Positions 6,904 through 14,436 of a stretch of 18,054 nucleotides of DNA are shown here, in pieces. This stretch comes from an uncultured Clostridia bacterium (lineage in GTDB: Bacteria; Bacillota; Clostridia; Lachnospirales; Anaerotignaceae). The stretch's first letter is position 1. Every line of letters begins with the position of its first letter. The DNA lies in the NCBI GenBank assembly GCA_947036475.1, contig CAMQRG010000023.1, forward strand, positions 1 to 18,054. The letters are read 5' to 3'. Position numbers and translations under genes: made by a program. Below the pieces are notes generated by a model. It had not been told where the DNA came from, searched no databases, and saw only the letters and a program-made list of their open reading frames with translations.

Positions 6904-7836
6904 ATGAATAAGCCCTATCGCAGCTTAAATGAATATTACCGCGCACTGTTTGGCAGGAAAGCCGCCAAAATCTCTCTTGACGGCGGCTTCACCTGCCCGA
7001 ACCGCGATGGTACACTCGGTACAGACGGCTGCCTGTTTTGCAATGCGGGCGGCTCCGGGGATTTTGCCGAAAACGCGTCGCGCTCCATACCGGAGCAAAT
7101 CGCCAGCGGTCGGGCGCAGACTGCCGCCAAATGGCCCGATGCCGTTTATATCGCTTATTTTCAGGCGTTCACAAATACATACGCCCCCTTACAGCGTCTG
7201 CGGGAAACATACGAAGCCGCCCTTTCCTGCCCCGATATAGAGGGGCTTTCCATTGCTACCCGCCCCGACTGTCTTCCGCCGGACGTACTCGCGCTTTTGG
7301 AGGAGCTTGCCGGACGGACAAAACTCTGGGTCGAACTGGGTTTCCAGACCGCAAACGAAACCACCGCGCAGCTGATCCGGCGCGGCTATCCCAACGCCGT
7401 TTTCTGTGAAGCTGTCCGCGCGCTTGCTGCCCGCAATATCCCCGTTGTTGTCCATGTCATTCTGGGTCTGCCCGGCGAATGTATGGCAGACGCTCTGCAC
7501 ACCATTGACCTGCTGAACACCCTGCCCATACAGGGCGTAAAATTACAGCTGCTGCATGTTCTTTCCGACAGCGGGCTGGCAGAGCTTTACCATTCCGGCG
7601 CATATACGCCGCTTTCTAAAGAAACGTACATTTCCATAGTTGCGGCATGCATTGCCCATCTGCGGCCGGATATCGTGCTGCACCGTCTGACAGGTGACGG
7701 CAGCGCGCGCACGCTGCTTGCCCCGCTTTGGAGCCTGCAAAAGCGCGATGTACTCAACGGCATACACAAATATCTGCGTGAAAACGGTATTTTTCAGGGA
7801 AAGGACTGGAATGGCGCGTCCGGCAAAATTTTTTGA
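6904..7836 (+). CDS. Radical SAM protein, YhcC family (TIGR01212)
   Basis: This 310-residue protein matches the YhcC/TIGR01212 radical SAM family in length and pattern. It opens with YRSLNEYYRALFGRKAAKISLDGGFTCPNRDG, typical of the family, and the iron-sulphur cysteines are C31, C43 and C46 (CPNRDGTLGTDGCLFC), the longer-spaced form of the radical SAM motif this family uses. Later blocks IEGLSIATRPDCLP, LWVELGFQTAN and VVHVILGLPGE belong to the SAM-binding barrel. The reaction is not established. The start is ATG 6904, with AAAGGAG (6892-6898) five bases before it; an ATG five codons upstream would lie inside the previous gene. It overlaps the end of the 136-residue gene at its binding site. 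Confidence 0.93.
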   Translation: MNKPYRSLNEYYRALFGRKAAKISLDGGFTCPNRDGTLGTDGCLFCNAGGSGDFAENASRSIPEQIASGRAQTAAKWPDAVYIAYFQAFTNTYAPLQRLRETYEAALSCPDIEGLSIATRPDCLPPDVLALLEELAGRTKLWVELGFQTANETTAQLIRRGYPNAVFCEAVRALAARNIPVVVHVILGLPGECMADALHTIDLLNTLPIQGVKLQLLHVLSDSGLAELYHSGAYTPLSKETYISIVAACIAHLRPDIVLHRLTGDGSARTLLAPLWSLQKRDVLNGIHKYLRENGIFQGKDWNGASGKIF

Positions 7837-7855
7837 TGCCTTTTTCGCCATTTTA

Positions 7856-7864
7856 TGATATGAT
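7856..7864 (+). promoter_or_regulatory. Extended -10 promoter ahead of the DUF4364 gene
   Basis: TGATATGAT (TG, one base, then TATGAT) lies 32 bases upstream of the ATG at 7896. No -35 stands at the ideal distance; the T-rich stretch upstream may help. The gene could also be read from the radical SAM gene, which ends 59 bases earlier. Confidence 0.4.
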
Positions 7865-7895
7865 AAGAAACAACACGAAGTAAGGAGGTCGCGCC

Positions 7896-8525
7896 ATGCC
7901 GGATTCCATCAAACAGCTGGCGGAGCATAAGCTGATTATTCTGCATCTTGTGCAGAAAATGGGTATTGCCCTTTCCAACAGCGAAATCTGCCAATTTTTG
8001 CTTTCCAAAAACTATATGGATTATTTTTCCGTGCAGCAATATCTGGCGGAACTGACGGACACCGGCTGGCTGGAAAAAAGCAGGGAGCAGAACAGCACGC
8101 GTTATACCCTGACGGACGAAGGTGAAGAAATCATCAATTATTTCATGCATCATATTCCGGAGGACGTGAAAAACGAAATTAACACATACGTCCATGATAA
8201 CAGCAAACGCATTCGTGCGGAATATGCCGTCACAGCCAATTATTTCCCTGAGTTAAACGGCGATTTTCTTGTAAAATGCGGCCTTTGCGACGATTCCGGC
8301 GCAGTGCTTATGGAAATCTGCGTTTCGGTCGTATCGAAAGAGCAGGCGCAGCAGATTTGCCGGAACTGGCGCAAGCAGGTCAACCGCTATTACCGTTCTA
8401 TACTGACCTCCCTTGCGGCTGAGGACACAGAGGAACCGAAGGCAGAAGAAAAAAAGGACGAAGGGGACAACGAAGAAAAACCTCAGGACTCCGCCCCGAA
8501 CTCAGCAAAACCTTCCAGCCCCTGA
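7896..8525 (+). CDS. DUF4364 family winged-helix protein
   Basis: The 209-residue protein fits DUF4364, a family found mainly in Clostridia. Residues 1-80 form a winged helix of the PadR/MarR general type: LAEHKLIILHLVQKMGIALSNSEIC, then YFSVQQYLAELTDTGWLEKS and RYTLTDEGEEII, a wing sequence typical of such folds. The middle (95-165) is a mixed domain with regular strands. The last 40 residues are a low-complexity, highly charged tail (EEPKAEEKKDEGDNEEKPQ) that is probably disordered. A DNA-binding regulatory role is inferred from the fold; its targets are unknown. The start is supported by AAGGAGG (7881-7887). A terminator stem begins inside its last codons. Confidence 0.88.
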   Translation: MPDSIKQLAEHKLIILHLVQKMGIALSNSEICQFLLSKNYMDYFSVQQYLAELTDTGWLEKSREQNSTRYTLTDEGEEIINYFMHHIPEDVKNEINTYVHDNSKRIRAEYAVTANYFPELNGDFLVKCGLCDDSGAVLMEICVSVVSKEQAQQICRNWRKQVNRYYRSILTSLAAEDTEEPKAEEKKDEGDNEEKPQDSAPNSAKPSSP

Positions 8526-8569
8526 CCCGTTTTTCATGCAACGGGAATTACAACAGGGGCATATTTTTT
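8518..8569 (+). terminator. Terminator overlapping the DUF4364 stop codon
   Basis: An outer stem GCCCCTG (8518-8524) pairs with CAGGGGC (8554-8560), an inner stem CCCGT (8526-8530) with ACGGG (8541-8545), and the tract ATATTTTTT (8561-8569) follows. The left arm covers the final codon and part of the stop (8523-8525), so ribosomes ending translation would delay folding. That could link termination to translation and allow readthrough into the two-component genes. Confidence 0.75.
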
Positions 8570-8595
8570 CAGTTATGTATTCAGAAAACACAGTT
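8569..8595 (+). promoter_or_regulatory. Possible LytTR operator (two CAGTT half-sites, 21-base period)
   Basis: TCAGTT at 8569-8574 and ACAGTT at 8590-8595 begin exactly 21 bases apart, two helical turns. AgrA-type LytTR regulators bind 9-base direct repeats with this period. Only the first six bases of each match the pattern and the flanks are poor, so this is a candidate. It lies between the terminator and the response-regulator start, fitting autoregulation. Confidence 0.3.
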
Positions 8596-8615
8596 TCCCC
8601 ATGGAGGTGACCGCA

Positions 8616-9344
8616 TTGCAGCCCATTTCCATCGCGGTCTGCGATGATGAACCCTATATGTCAGAATATCTTGCGGAACAGGTTTCCGCTTTTTTTGCAT
8701 ATGAAAACTTCCCCGCCCGCATCTCTCTTTTTTCCGACGGCAATTCCCTTTTGTCCAGCCCAGAAGCCCTGCGGGCAGATGTTCTCCTTCTGGATATCCA
8801 GATGCCCCGGCCGGACGGTCTGGAAACGGCAAAGGAACTGCGCCGCCGCGGATTCAGCGGATTCCTTATTTTTGTAACCATACTGCGCGAAACTGTTTTT
8901 GAAGCATTTGAAGTGCAGGCATTTGATTACCTTGTAAAGCCCCTCGCCCCCGATGCTTTCCGCCGCACCATGCGCCGCCTGCTTTCCGCCCTCCGGAAAC
9001 AGCAGGAAAGCCGTCTGTTCGTGCAGAAGGGCAGCGCACAGCATATCATTCCCTTCGCGGATATCTGTTTCTGCGAGGTTATCGACCGAAAGGTCTATCT
9101 GCATATGAAGGATTCCACCGTACTGGATTATTACGAAAAAATGGAAACGCTGGAACAGCAGCTGGACGGACGTTTTTTCAAATGCCACCGCAGCTATCTC
9201 GTAAATCTGGACTGCCTGAAAAGCTGCCAAAACGGGCGCGCATATCTGGCAAACGGCGAAAGCGTCCCCGTTTCGCGTCTGCGCGGCAGGCAGTTTTCCG
9301 CCGCCGTACTGCGGCACATGGAGCAAAGGAGGTTTGAAGAATGA
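8616..9344 (+). CDS. LytTR-family response regulator
   Basis: This 242-residue DNA-binding response regulator has a receiver domain (1-125) with the acidic pair D10/D11, the phospho-accepting D60 in LLLDIQMPRPDG, T88 and K108 in YLVKPL. A LytTR domain (about 135-235) carries FFKCHRSYLVNLDCL and ends SVPVSRLRGRQF. Such proteins are phosphorylated by AgrC/LytS-type kinases and bind direct repeats in promoters. The start is TTG at 8616, with GGAGGTGA (8603-8610) well spaced; an ATG at 8601 overlaps that site and would make it useless. The gene overlaps the kinase gene by ATGA, so the two are made together. A possible operator lies just upstream. Confidence 0.93.
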   Translation: MQPISIAVCDDEPYMSEYLAEQVSAFFAYENFPARISLFSDGNSLLSSPEALRADVLLLDIQMPRPDGLETAKELRRRGFSGFLIFVTILRETVFEAFEVQAFDYLVKPLAPDAFRRTMRRLLSALRKQQESRLFVQKGSAQHIIPFADICFCEVIDRKVYLHMKDSTVLDYYEKMETLEQQLDGRFFKCHRSYLVNLDCLKSCQNGRAYLANGESVPVSRLRGRQFSAAVLRHMEQRRFEE

Positions 9345-10630
9345 CACTTTGTTTTTCCGCGCTTTACCCCTGCCTTGCCAGCCTTGGGGAGATTCTGGCG
9401 CAATGGCTGTTTTTCGGCGGGCTCCTTGGAAAAAAAGCGGCTTCTCCGCGGATACTGCCTCTGTTCCTGCTTTCCTGCCTTGGAATTTTCCTGCCCCTGC
9501 CTGTTTTCTGCAAATTTCTCCTGCTTGCCGCTCTGCTGTTCCTGTATGGAACAGTTTTCTGCCGCAGGCCTGCCGGATATTCCCTTTTTGCCGCCCTGCT
9601 TGCAGTGGAGCTTACGCAGATTTGCTATGGCATATTCCAGCCCATACTGCCTTTTTTGGCCTTCCTGTTCTGCCATGCTTATCCAGCCCTTTGCGGAACG
9701 CTCTGCATGCTGGCAGGTGATTTCCTTTCCCTCGGGCTGGCGTTTTTCTGCGGCAGAGCCATACTGCGGCAGTCCGCTCGCTGGAACGCTGCGCGATACG
9801 CTCCCCTTCTTCCGGCGGCTGTCCCGCTCCTTCTGGTGCTCCTCACCAGCGGCGGAATCGCCCATTCCTTTTATGGCAATACCGTCACCCTTGACCCCGC
9901 GAATCCCGCGCCCTCCCTGCTCCATCTGCCGATGCTTTTTGTGCAGCTGCTCAGTATGTTGAGCATATTCTGTATTCTGCATACCCGTCAAAACGTATCT
10001 GTTCTGACGGAGCAGAACTTTTTCCATGCGCGCTATACCGCTGAAACACAGGCGCGCTGGAGCCGCACAAAAGCCCTCCGTCATGATATGAAAAACCATC
10101 TTGCGGTCGTCAGGGGGCTTCTGGAAAAAGGTGACAGCACGTCAGCCGCCGCTTACCTTGCCGCGCTGGATACTGCCGCCGCAGAAACTTCCGCCCCGTT
10201 CCAGACGAACCGCCCCGCGTGTGATATTCTCCTTGCCGAAAAAGCCGCCTTTGCGGAAAGCCTCGGCATTGCGTTCCACAGCACTTTGCAAATCCCCGAT
10301 TCCTGCCCCATACAGGATATGGATTTCTGCACCATTCTTGCCAATGCACTGGATAACGCGGTAAATGCCTGCAAAAACCTGCCGCCGGATACAGAACGGT
10401 TTATCCGTATTTCCAGCCAGTTTCAGGGGGATTTTTTGTTAATCACAACAGAAAACAGCTTTCACAGCAACCCGCACATTCGCCTGAGCACCGGGCTCTC
10501 CAATATCCGGCAGACCGCAAAAAAGTACGGCGGTACGGCAGAAATCCGCATGGCAAACGGCGTGTTCCGTCTGCATGTGCTTCTTAACATTTCACAGCGT
10601 CCTTCCCGCATTTCACGTCATTTCCATTGA
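9341..10630 (+). CDS. GHKL sensor histidine kinase (AgrC-like)
   Basis: The partner kinase has 429 residues. About 210 N-terminal residues form five or six membrane segments (for example 11-29, 38-56, 57-74, 80-110, 118-138, 155-172, 195-214). A dimerisation and phosphorylation helix follows with LRHDMKNHLAVV, H248 being the likely phosphorylated residue. The GHKL ATPase domain shows the N box ANALDNAVNAC (334-344), ITTENSF (368-374) and the G box STGLSNIRQTAKKYGG (383-398). In many relatives this box reads GxGL, so the first glycine is replaced here by serine. AAGGAGG (9327-9333) supports the start, which overlaps the regulator by ATGA. No AgrB, AgrD or precursor-peptide gene is nearby, so the signal is unknown. 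Confidence 0.92.
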   Translation: MTLCFSALYPCLASLGEILAQWLFFGGLLGKKAASPRILPLFLLSCLGIFLPLPVFCKFLLLAALLFLYGTVFCRRPAGYSLFAALLAVELTQICYGIFQPILPFLAFLFCHAYPALCGTLCMLAGDFLSLGLAFFCGRAILRQSARWNAARYAPLLPAAVPLLLVLLTSGGIAHSFYGNTVTLDPANPAPSLLHLPMLFVQLLSMLSIFCILHTRQNVSVLTEQNFFHARYTAETQARWSRTKALRHDMKNHLAVVRGLLEKGDSTSAAAYLAALDTAAAETSAPFQTNRPACDILLAEKAAFAESLGIAFHSTLQIPDSCPIQDMDFCTILANALDNAVNACKNLPPDTERFIRISSQFQGDFLLITTENSFHSNPHIRLSTGLSNIRQTAKKYGGTAEIRMANGVFRLHVLLNISQRPSRISRHFH

Positions 10631-10681
10631 AACGTGCAGTTCCCGGCGGTAAAATCAGTGAAAAGCAAAGGAGGGATTCCC

Positions 10682-11158
10682 ATGAGCATACAGAACATAC
10701 AGAACCACCCCGCCAGCACACCGGAGCGTGTACAATCGCAGGAGCGCGTACAATCGCCGGAGCGTGTAAAACCGCAGGAGCAGGAACCGCTGTCTCCCGC
10801 CGGTCTGCCGGAAAGCACTCCCGCACCCCGTTATGATGAATATGTCCCAGAGGAAAAAACAGAACGGCAGTCCATTGGGCTTTACCGCATTGAGCCGAAT
10901 GAGGACAGCAGCCCGCGCACCGTTTTTGACGCGTCGGAGGACGAGCCGAAAACGGAACGCTGTACCGCCGATACCGGCAGGGTTGACCGCGAAATCCAAC
11001 AGCTGAGGGAGGAAAAGAAACGTCTGGAGCAGCAGCTGCGCGCCGCTGATGACCCACAGAAAGCGGCGGAGCTTCAGCAAAAACTGGCAGCTTTAGAAAG
11101 TGAACTGGCGCAAAAGGACAATGACGCCTACCGCCGCCAGCATACTGTTTTTTCATGA
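10682..11158 (+). CDS. Hypothetical coiled-coil protein with N-terminal tandem repeat
   Basis: I do not recognise this 158-residue protein. The first half is Pro/Gln/Glu-rich and probably disordered; it includes ERVQSQ-ERVQSP-ERVKPQ, encoded by an 18-base tandem repeat (10722-10783). The second half (about 98-150) is strongly charged with heptad-like leucines: IQQLREEKKRLEQQLRAADDPQKAAELQQKLAALESELAQK, a coiled coil resembling FlxA-like helical segments, then a basic end. It has no signal peptide or membrane segment. The start is ATG 10682, with AAAGGAGGGA (10668-10677). It begins 51 bases after the kinase gene on the same strand and probably shares its transcript, so it could be part of the same response (inference). 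A terminator shared with uvrA follows. Confidence 0.75.
   Translation: MSIQNIQNHPASTPERVQSQERVQSPERVKPQEQEPLSPAGLPESTPAPRYDEYVPEEKTERQSIGLYRIEPNEDSSPRTVFDASEDEPKTERCTADTGRVDREIQQLREEKKRLEQQLRAADDPQKAAELQQKLAALESELAQKDNDAYRRQHTVFS
10722..10783 (+). repeat. 18-base tandem repeat inside a coding region
   Basis: Units start at 10722, 10740 and 10758, with a partial fourth at 10776. The units are near-identical (pattern NGGAGCGYGTAMAAYCGC) and the period is a multiple of three, so copy-number change would lengthen or shorten the protein by six residues without a frameshift. Confidence 0.85.
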
Positions 11159-11180
11159 ATCACGAATTTTTCCGGAATAA

Positions 11181-11244
11181 AAAAGGATTGCAAAAGCCTC
11201 ACAGAGCGGATTTTTCCACTCTGCAAGACTTTCTCAATCCTTTT
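11181..11244. terminator. Terminator shared by convergent genes (uvrA and the coiled-coil gene)
   Basis: AAAAGGATTG (11181-11190) pairs perfectly with CAATCCTTTT (11235-11244), and an inner stem CAGAG/CTCTG (11202-11206 with 11219-11223) divides the loop. On the minus strand the stem is followed by TTTTTTATT, a good T-tract for ending uvrA. On the plus strand the T's are the last bases of the stem itself. Confidence 0.8.
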
Positions 11245-11268
11245 CCAATATGTGTGGGCTGTGTTTCT

Positions 11269-14103
11269 TTATCCTTTTTCCAGAATCCCTTTCAAATACT
11301 TCCCTGTATATGATTCTTTCACTTTGCAAATCTCCTCCGGCGTCCCTGCCGCAACCAGCGTACCGCCCTTGTCGCCGCCTTCGGGTCCAAGGTCGATGAT
11401 ATAATCCGCCGTTTTAATCACGTCCAGATTATGTTCAATCACAACAACCGTATTGCCGCCCTCCGCCAGCCGCTGCAAAATATGCACCAGCTTATGCACA
11501 TCGGCAGTATGCAGGCCCGTTGTCGGCTCGTCCAGAATATACATCGTCCGTCCGGTGCTTTTGCGGCTGAGTTCCGTCGCCAGCTTCACGCGCTGCGCCT
11601 CACCGCCCGACAGCGTCGTAGAAGACTGACCCAGCTGCACATAGGAGAGCCCCACATCATAAAGCGTCTGCAATTTCGACTTAATACGCGGGATATTCTC
11701 AAAGAAAGCGAGCGCCTCCTCAACCGTCATTTCCAGCACATCTGAAATCGTCTTGCCCTTATATTTGACTTCCAGCGTTTCGCGGTTATACCGCTTCCCG
11801 CCGCAGACCTCACAGGGCACATAAATATCCGGCAGGAAATGCATTTCAATCTTGATAATGCCATCGCCTGTGCAGGCTTCGCACCGTCCGCCCTTCACAT
11901 TAAAGCTGAACCGCCCCTTTTGATAGCCGCGCATTTTTGCCTCTGTTGTCTGCGCAAAAACATCACGAATCATGTCAAACAGCCCTGTATACGTCGCGGG
12001 ATTGCTTCGCGGCGTGCGCCCGATGGGCGACTGGTCGATATTGATAACCTTATCCAGCTTTTCCAGCCCCAGCATTTCCTCGTGCATACCGGGACGCAGC
12101 TTTGCCCTGTTCAAATCCCGCGCCAGCCGTTTATACAGGATTTCGTTCACAAGGGAGCTTTTGCCCGAGCCGCTCACGCCTGTCACACAGGTAAAAATGC
12201 CCAGCGGTATCTCCACGTTAATATTTTTCAGGTTATTTTCCGCCGCGCCTTTTATCGTCAGCAGATTTTCGCGGTTGAACGCCCGCCGTTCTTTGGGAAT
12301 CTCAATTTTTTTCCGTCCGCTCAGGTAGTCTCCTGTCACAGAACGTTCACATGCCATGATTTCCGCCACACTGCCGGCACAGACTACCTCGCCGCCGTCA
12401 CGCCCCGCGCCGGGCCCAATATCCACCACAAAATCCGCTGCCAGCATGGTATCTTCGTCATGCTCCACAACAATCAGCGAATTGCCGATATCCCGCAGAT
12501 GCTTGAGCGTTGCCAGCAGTTTATCGTTGTCGCGCTGGTGCAGCCCGATGCTGGGCTCGTCCAGAATATAAACCACGCCGACAAGCCCCGAACCAATCTG
12601 CGTTGCCAGCCGAATCCGCTGCGCCTCCCCGCCGGAAAGCGTGCCAGCCGTCCGCGAAAGCGTCAGGTAGTCCAGACCCACGTCCATCAGGAACCCGACC
12701 CGCGCATGCAGTTCCTTCAGTATCCGCTCGGCAATCATTTCTTCCTGTCCCGAGAGCTTCAGCCCCGCAAAAAACCGCTGTATTTCCGCAACGGAAAGCT
12801 CCGTGACCTCGGAAATATTTCTGCTGCCCACCGTTATCGCCAGCACCTCCGGGCGCAGTCGTTTGCCATGGCAGTCGGGACATTCGATGTTCGTCATATA
12901 TTCTTCATATTCCCCGCGCATGGTTTCGGAGGTTTCGTTATACCGCCGCTGCAAATTGTTGAGAATCCCCTCAAACGCATAATCGTAACTGCCGGTACCG
13001 CGATAATTCGTGTAGGTGATGCGGAGTTTTTCGCCGCCTGTGCCATAAAAAATAATCTTCTTCACGTCCTTCGGCAGCTCTCGGAACGGCGTTTCCAGCG
13101 AAAAACCGTATTTTTCCGCCAGCGCGTCAAACAGTACGCGGCTCATGCTGCCCTTTGTAGCAATGGAATTGTAGCCCGGCGCAACGATTGCCCCTTTTAT
13201 GATACTCAGGGAATCGTTCGGCACAATCAAATGTTCGTCAAATTTCATCTGCATGCCCAGCCCTGTACAAGTCGGGCACGCGCCGCTGGGGTTATTGAAT
13301 GAAAATACACGCGGTTCAATCTCCATTAAGTCAATACCGCAGTCCGGGCAGGAAAAATTCTGGCTGAACATCAGTTCATCTTCGCCCTGGTTCAAATCCA
13401 CAAGCAAAAGCCCGCCGGAAAGCGCGGTCACTGTTTCAATGGATTCTGTCAGGCGTTTTTGTATGCCTTCCCGCACCACAAGCCTGTCCACCACGATTTC
13501 AATATTATGCTTTTTATTCTTTTCCAGTGCAATCGTTTCGGAAAGGTCATAAAGTATCCCGTCCACGCGGACGCGGACATATCCGCTTTTTTTAGCGTCC
13601 TCCAGCAGCTTGACGTGTTCGCCCTTGCGTCCGCGCACCACAGGAGCCAAAAGCTGCAATTTCGTGCGTTCCGGCAGTTCCATAATGCGGTCGACAATCT
13701 GGTCTATGGTCTGCCTGCGGATTTCCTTGCCGCATTTCGGGCAGTGCGGGATACCGATGCGGGCAAACAGCAGACGCAGATAGTCGTAAATTTCCGTTAC
13801 CGTACCGACTGTGGAACGCGGGTTATGGCTGGTTGTTTTCTGGTCAATGGAAATCGCGGGGGAAAGCCCTTCAATGAGGTCAACGTCCGGCTTTTCCATC
13901 TGCCCCAGAAACTGTCTTGCATAGGAGGACAGGGATTCCACATACCGCCTCTGGCCCTCCGCGTAAATCGTATCGAAAGCAAGGGAGCTTTTGCCCGAGC
14001 CGCTCACGCCGGTGAATACGACCATCTGATTCCTTGGTATCGTCAGGTCTACATTCTGCAAATTATGCTCTCTCGCGCCTTTTATCACAATTTCGTCTTT
14101 CAT
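11269..14103 (-). CDS. uvrA: Excinuclease ABC subunit A
   Basis: UvrA is the damage-sensing ATPase of nucleotide excision repair; a UvrA dimer loads UvrB on damaged DNA. The protein is complete at 944 residues. The first ATP loop GVSGSGKSS lies at 32-40 and a near-identical one occurs in the C-terminal half. Zinc-binding cysteine pairs are visible in CPKCGKEIRR, in CPDCG...CPTCTG of the N half and in CEACTG...CEVCGG of the C half. Two ABC signatures (TLSGGEAQRIRLA, TLSGGEAQRVKLA) and two Walker B segments (YILDEPSIGLH, YILDEPTTGLH) follow. AAGGAGG (14108-14114) supports the start. It lies 333 bases after uvrB on the same strand, and this spacer is full of palindromes. Transcription may come from the uvrB promoter. 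Confidence 0.98.
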   Translation of the reverse strand: MKDEIVIKGAREHNLQNVDLTIPRNQMVVFTGVSGSGKSSLAFDTIYAEGQRRYVESLSSYARQFLGQMEKPDVDLIEGLSPAISIDQKTTSHNPRSTVGTVTEIYDYLRLLFARIGIPHCPKCGKEIRRQTIDQIVDRIMELPERTKLQLLAPVVRGRKGEHVKLLEDAKKSGYVRVRVDGILYDLSETIALEKNKKHNIEIVVDRLVVREGIQKRLTESIETVTALSGGLLLVDLNQGEDELMFSQNFSCPDCGIDLMEIEPRVFSFNNPSGACPTCTGLGMQMKFDEHLIVPNDSLSIIKGAIVAPGYNSIATKGSMSRVLFDALAEKYGFSLETPFRELPKDVKKIIFYGTGGEKLRITYTNYRGTGSYDYAFEGILNNLQRRYNETSETMRGEYEEYMTNIECPDCHGKRLRPEVLAITVGSRNISEVTELSVAEIQRFFAGLKLSGQEEMIAERILKELHARVGFLMDVGLDYLTLSRTAGTLSGGEAQRIRLATQIGSGLVGVVYILDEPSIGLHQRDNDKLLATLKHLRDIGNSLIVVEHDEDTMLAADFVVDIGPGAGRDGGEVVCAGSVAEIMACERSVTGDYLSGRKKIEIPKERRAFNRENLLTIKGAAENNLKNINVEIPLGIFTCVTGVSGSGKSSLVNEILYKRLARDLNRAKLRPGMHEEMLGLEKLDKVINIDQSPIGRTPRSNPATYTGLFDMIRDVFAQTTEAKMRGYQKGRFSFNVKGGRCEACTGDGIIKIEMHFLPDIYVPCEVCGGKRYNRETLEVKYKGKTISDVLEMTVEEALAFFENIPRIKSKLQTLYDVGLSYVQLGQSSTTLSGGEAQRVKLATELSRKSTGRTMYILDEPTTGLHTADVHKLVHILQRLAEGGNTVVVIEHNLDVIKTADYIIDLGPEGGDKGGTLVAAGTPEEICKVKESYTGKYLKGILEKG
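12150..12180 (-). repeat. 31-base direct repeat in uvrA (C-terminal ATP loop)
   Basis: This stretch is identical to 13980-14010. Both copies encode the GVSGSGKSSL ATP-binding loops of the two UvrA ATPase halves. Identity at the nucleotide level over 31 bases is more than protein conservation alone requires, since synonymous codons could differ. Confidence 0.9.
13980..14010 (-). repeat. 31-base direct repeat in uvrA (N-terminal ATP loop)
   Basis: This is the second copy of the repeat at 12150-12180, 1830 bases away and in the same orientation. It encodes the N-terminal Walker A region of UvrA. Confidence 0.9.
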
Positions 14104-14135
14104 GGCTCCTCCTTAAAAATGAAAACCTTAAAACC

Positions 14136-14419
14136 TCTGAGGGTTTCACCCTCAGACTCCCTAAAACCTTGGGACGCCGTCCCAAACCCTGTCCGCTTTC
14201 TTGAAAGAAAGCGGCGCAAAGAACTTTATTGCCAGCCGCACAAATATGCGGCTGGATACCATTTCAACCTTTTTTATATCTCAAATGTTTGTTTCGCTTT
14301 CCTGCCTGATAAGACCTTATTCCCAAACCAATTCTCTCCCCCCCTCTGCAAAACGCAGTTTTGCAGCAATCCGGGTCAAGGGCTGGCAAGCCCTTGCGGG
14401 GTTTGGGGCAGAGCCCCAA
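14136..14419. repeat. Array of seven short palindromes between uvrB and uvrA
   Basis: The 333-base uvrB-uvrA gap holds no gene but seven separate perfect stem-loops: 14136-14156 (8-bp stem), 14169-14185 (7), 14193-14214 (9), 14232-14255 (9), 14346-14366 (9), 14377-14396 (8) and 14403-14419 (7), with 3- to 6-base loops. A run of seven C's (14338-14344) and AT-rich sequence (14256-14337) lie between the two groups. The elements differ in sequence. Mosaics of this kind, especially the TTGGGGC/GCCCCAA and CAAGGGCT/AGCCCTTG types, are, as I recall, common between genes in gut Clostridia. They would form a structured RNA between the two repair genes. Confidence 0.85.
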
Positions 14420-14436
14420 TGCTTTATTCTGTCTTA

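Noticed and set aside
11839..13302. 487-codon open frame on the plus strand inside uvrA
   Set aside because: It is a shadow of uvrA, with no binding site and no recognisable domain.
14136..14419. CRISPR array
   Set aside because: The palindromes differ from one another and are not regularly spaced direct repeats with unique spacers.
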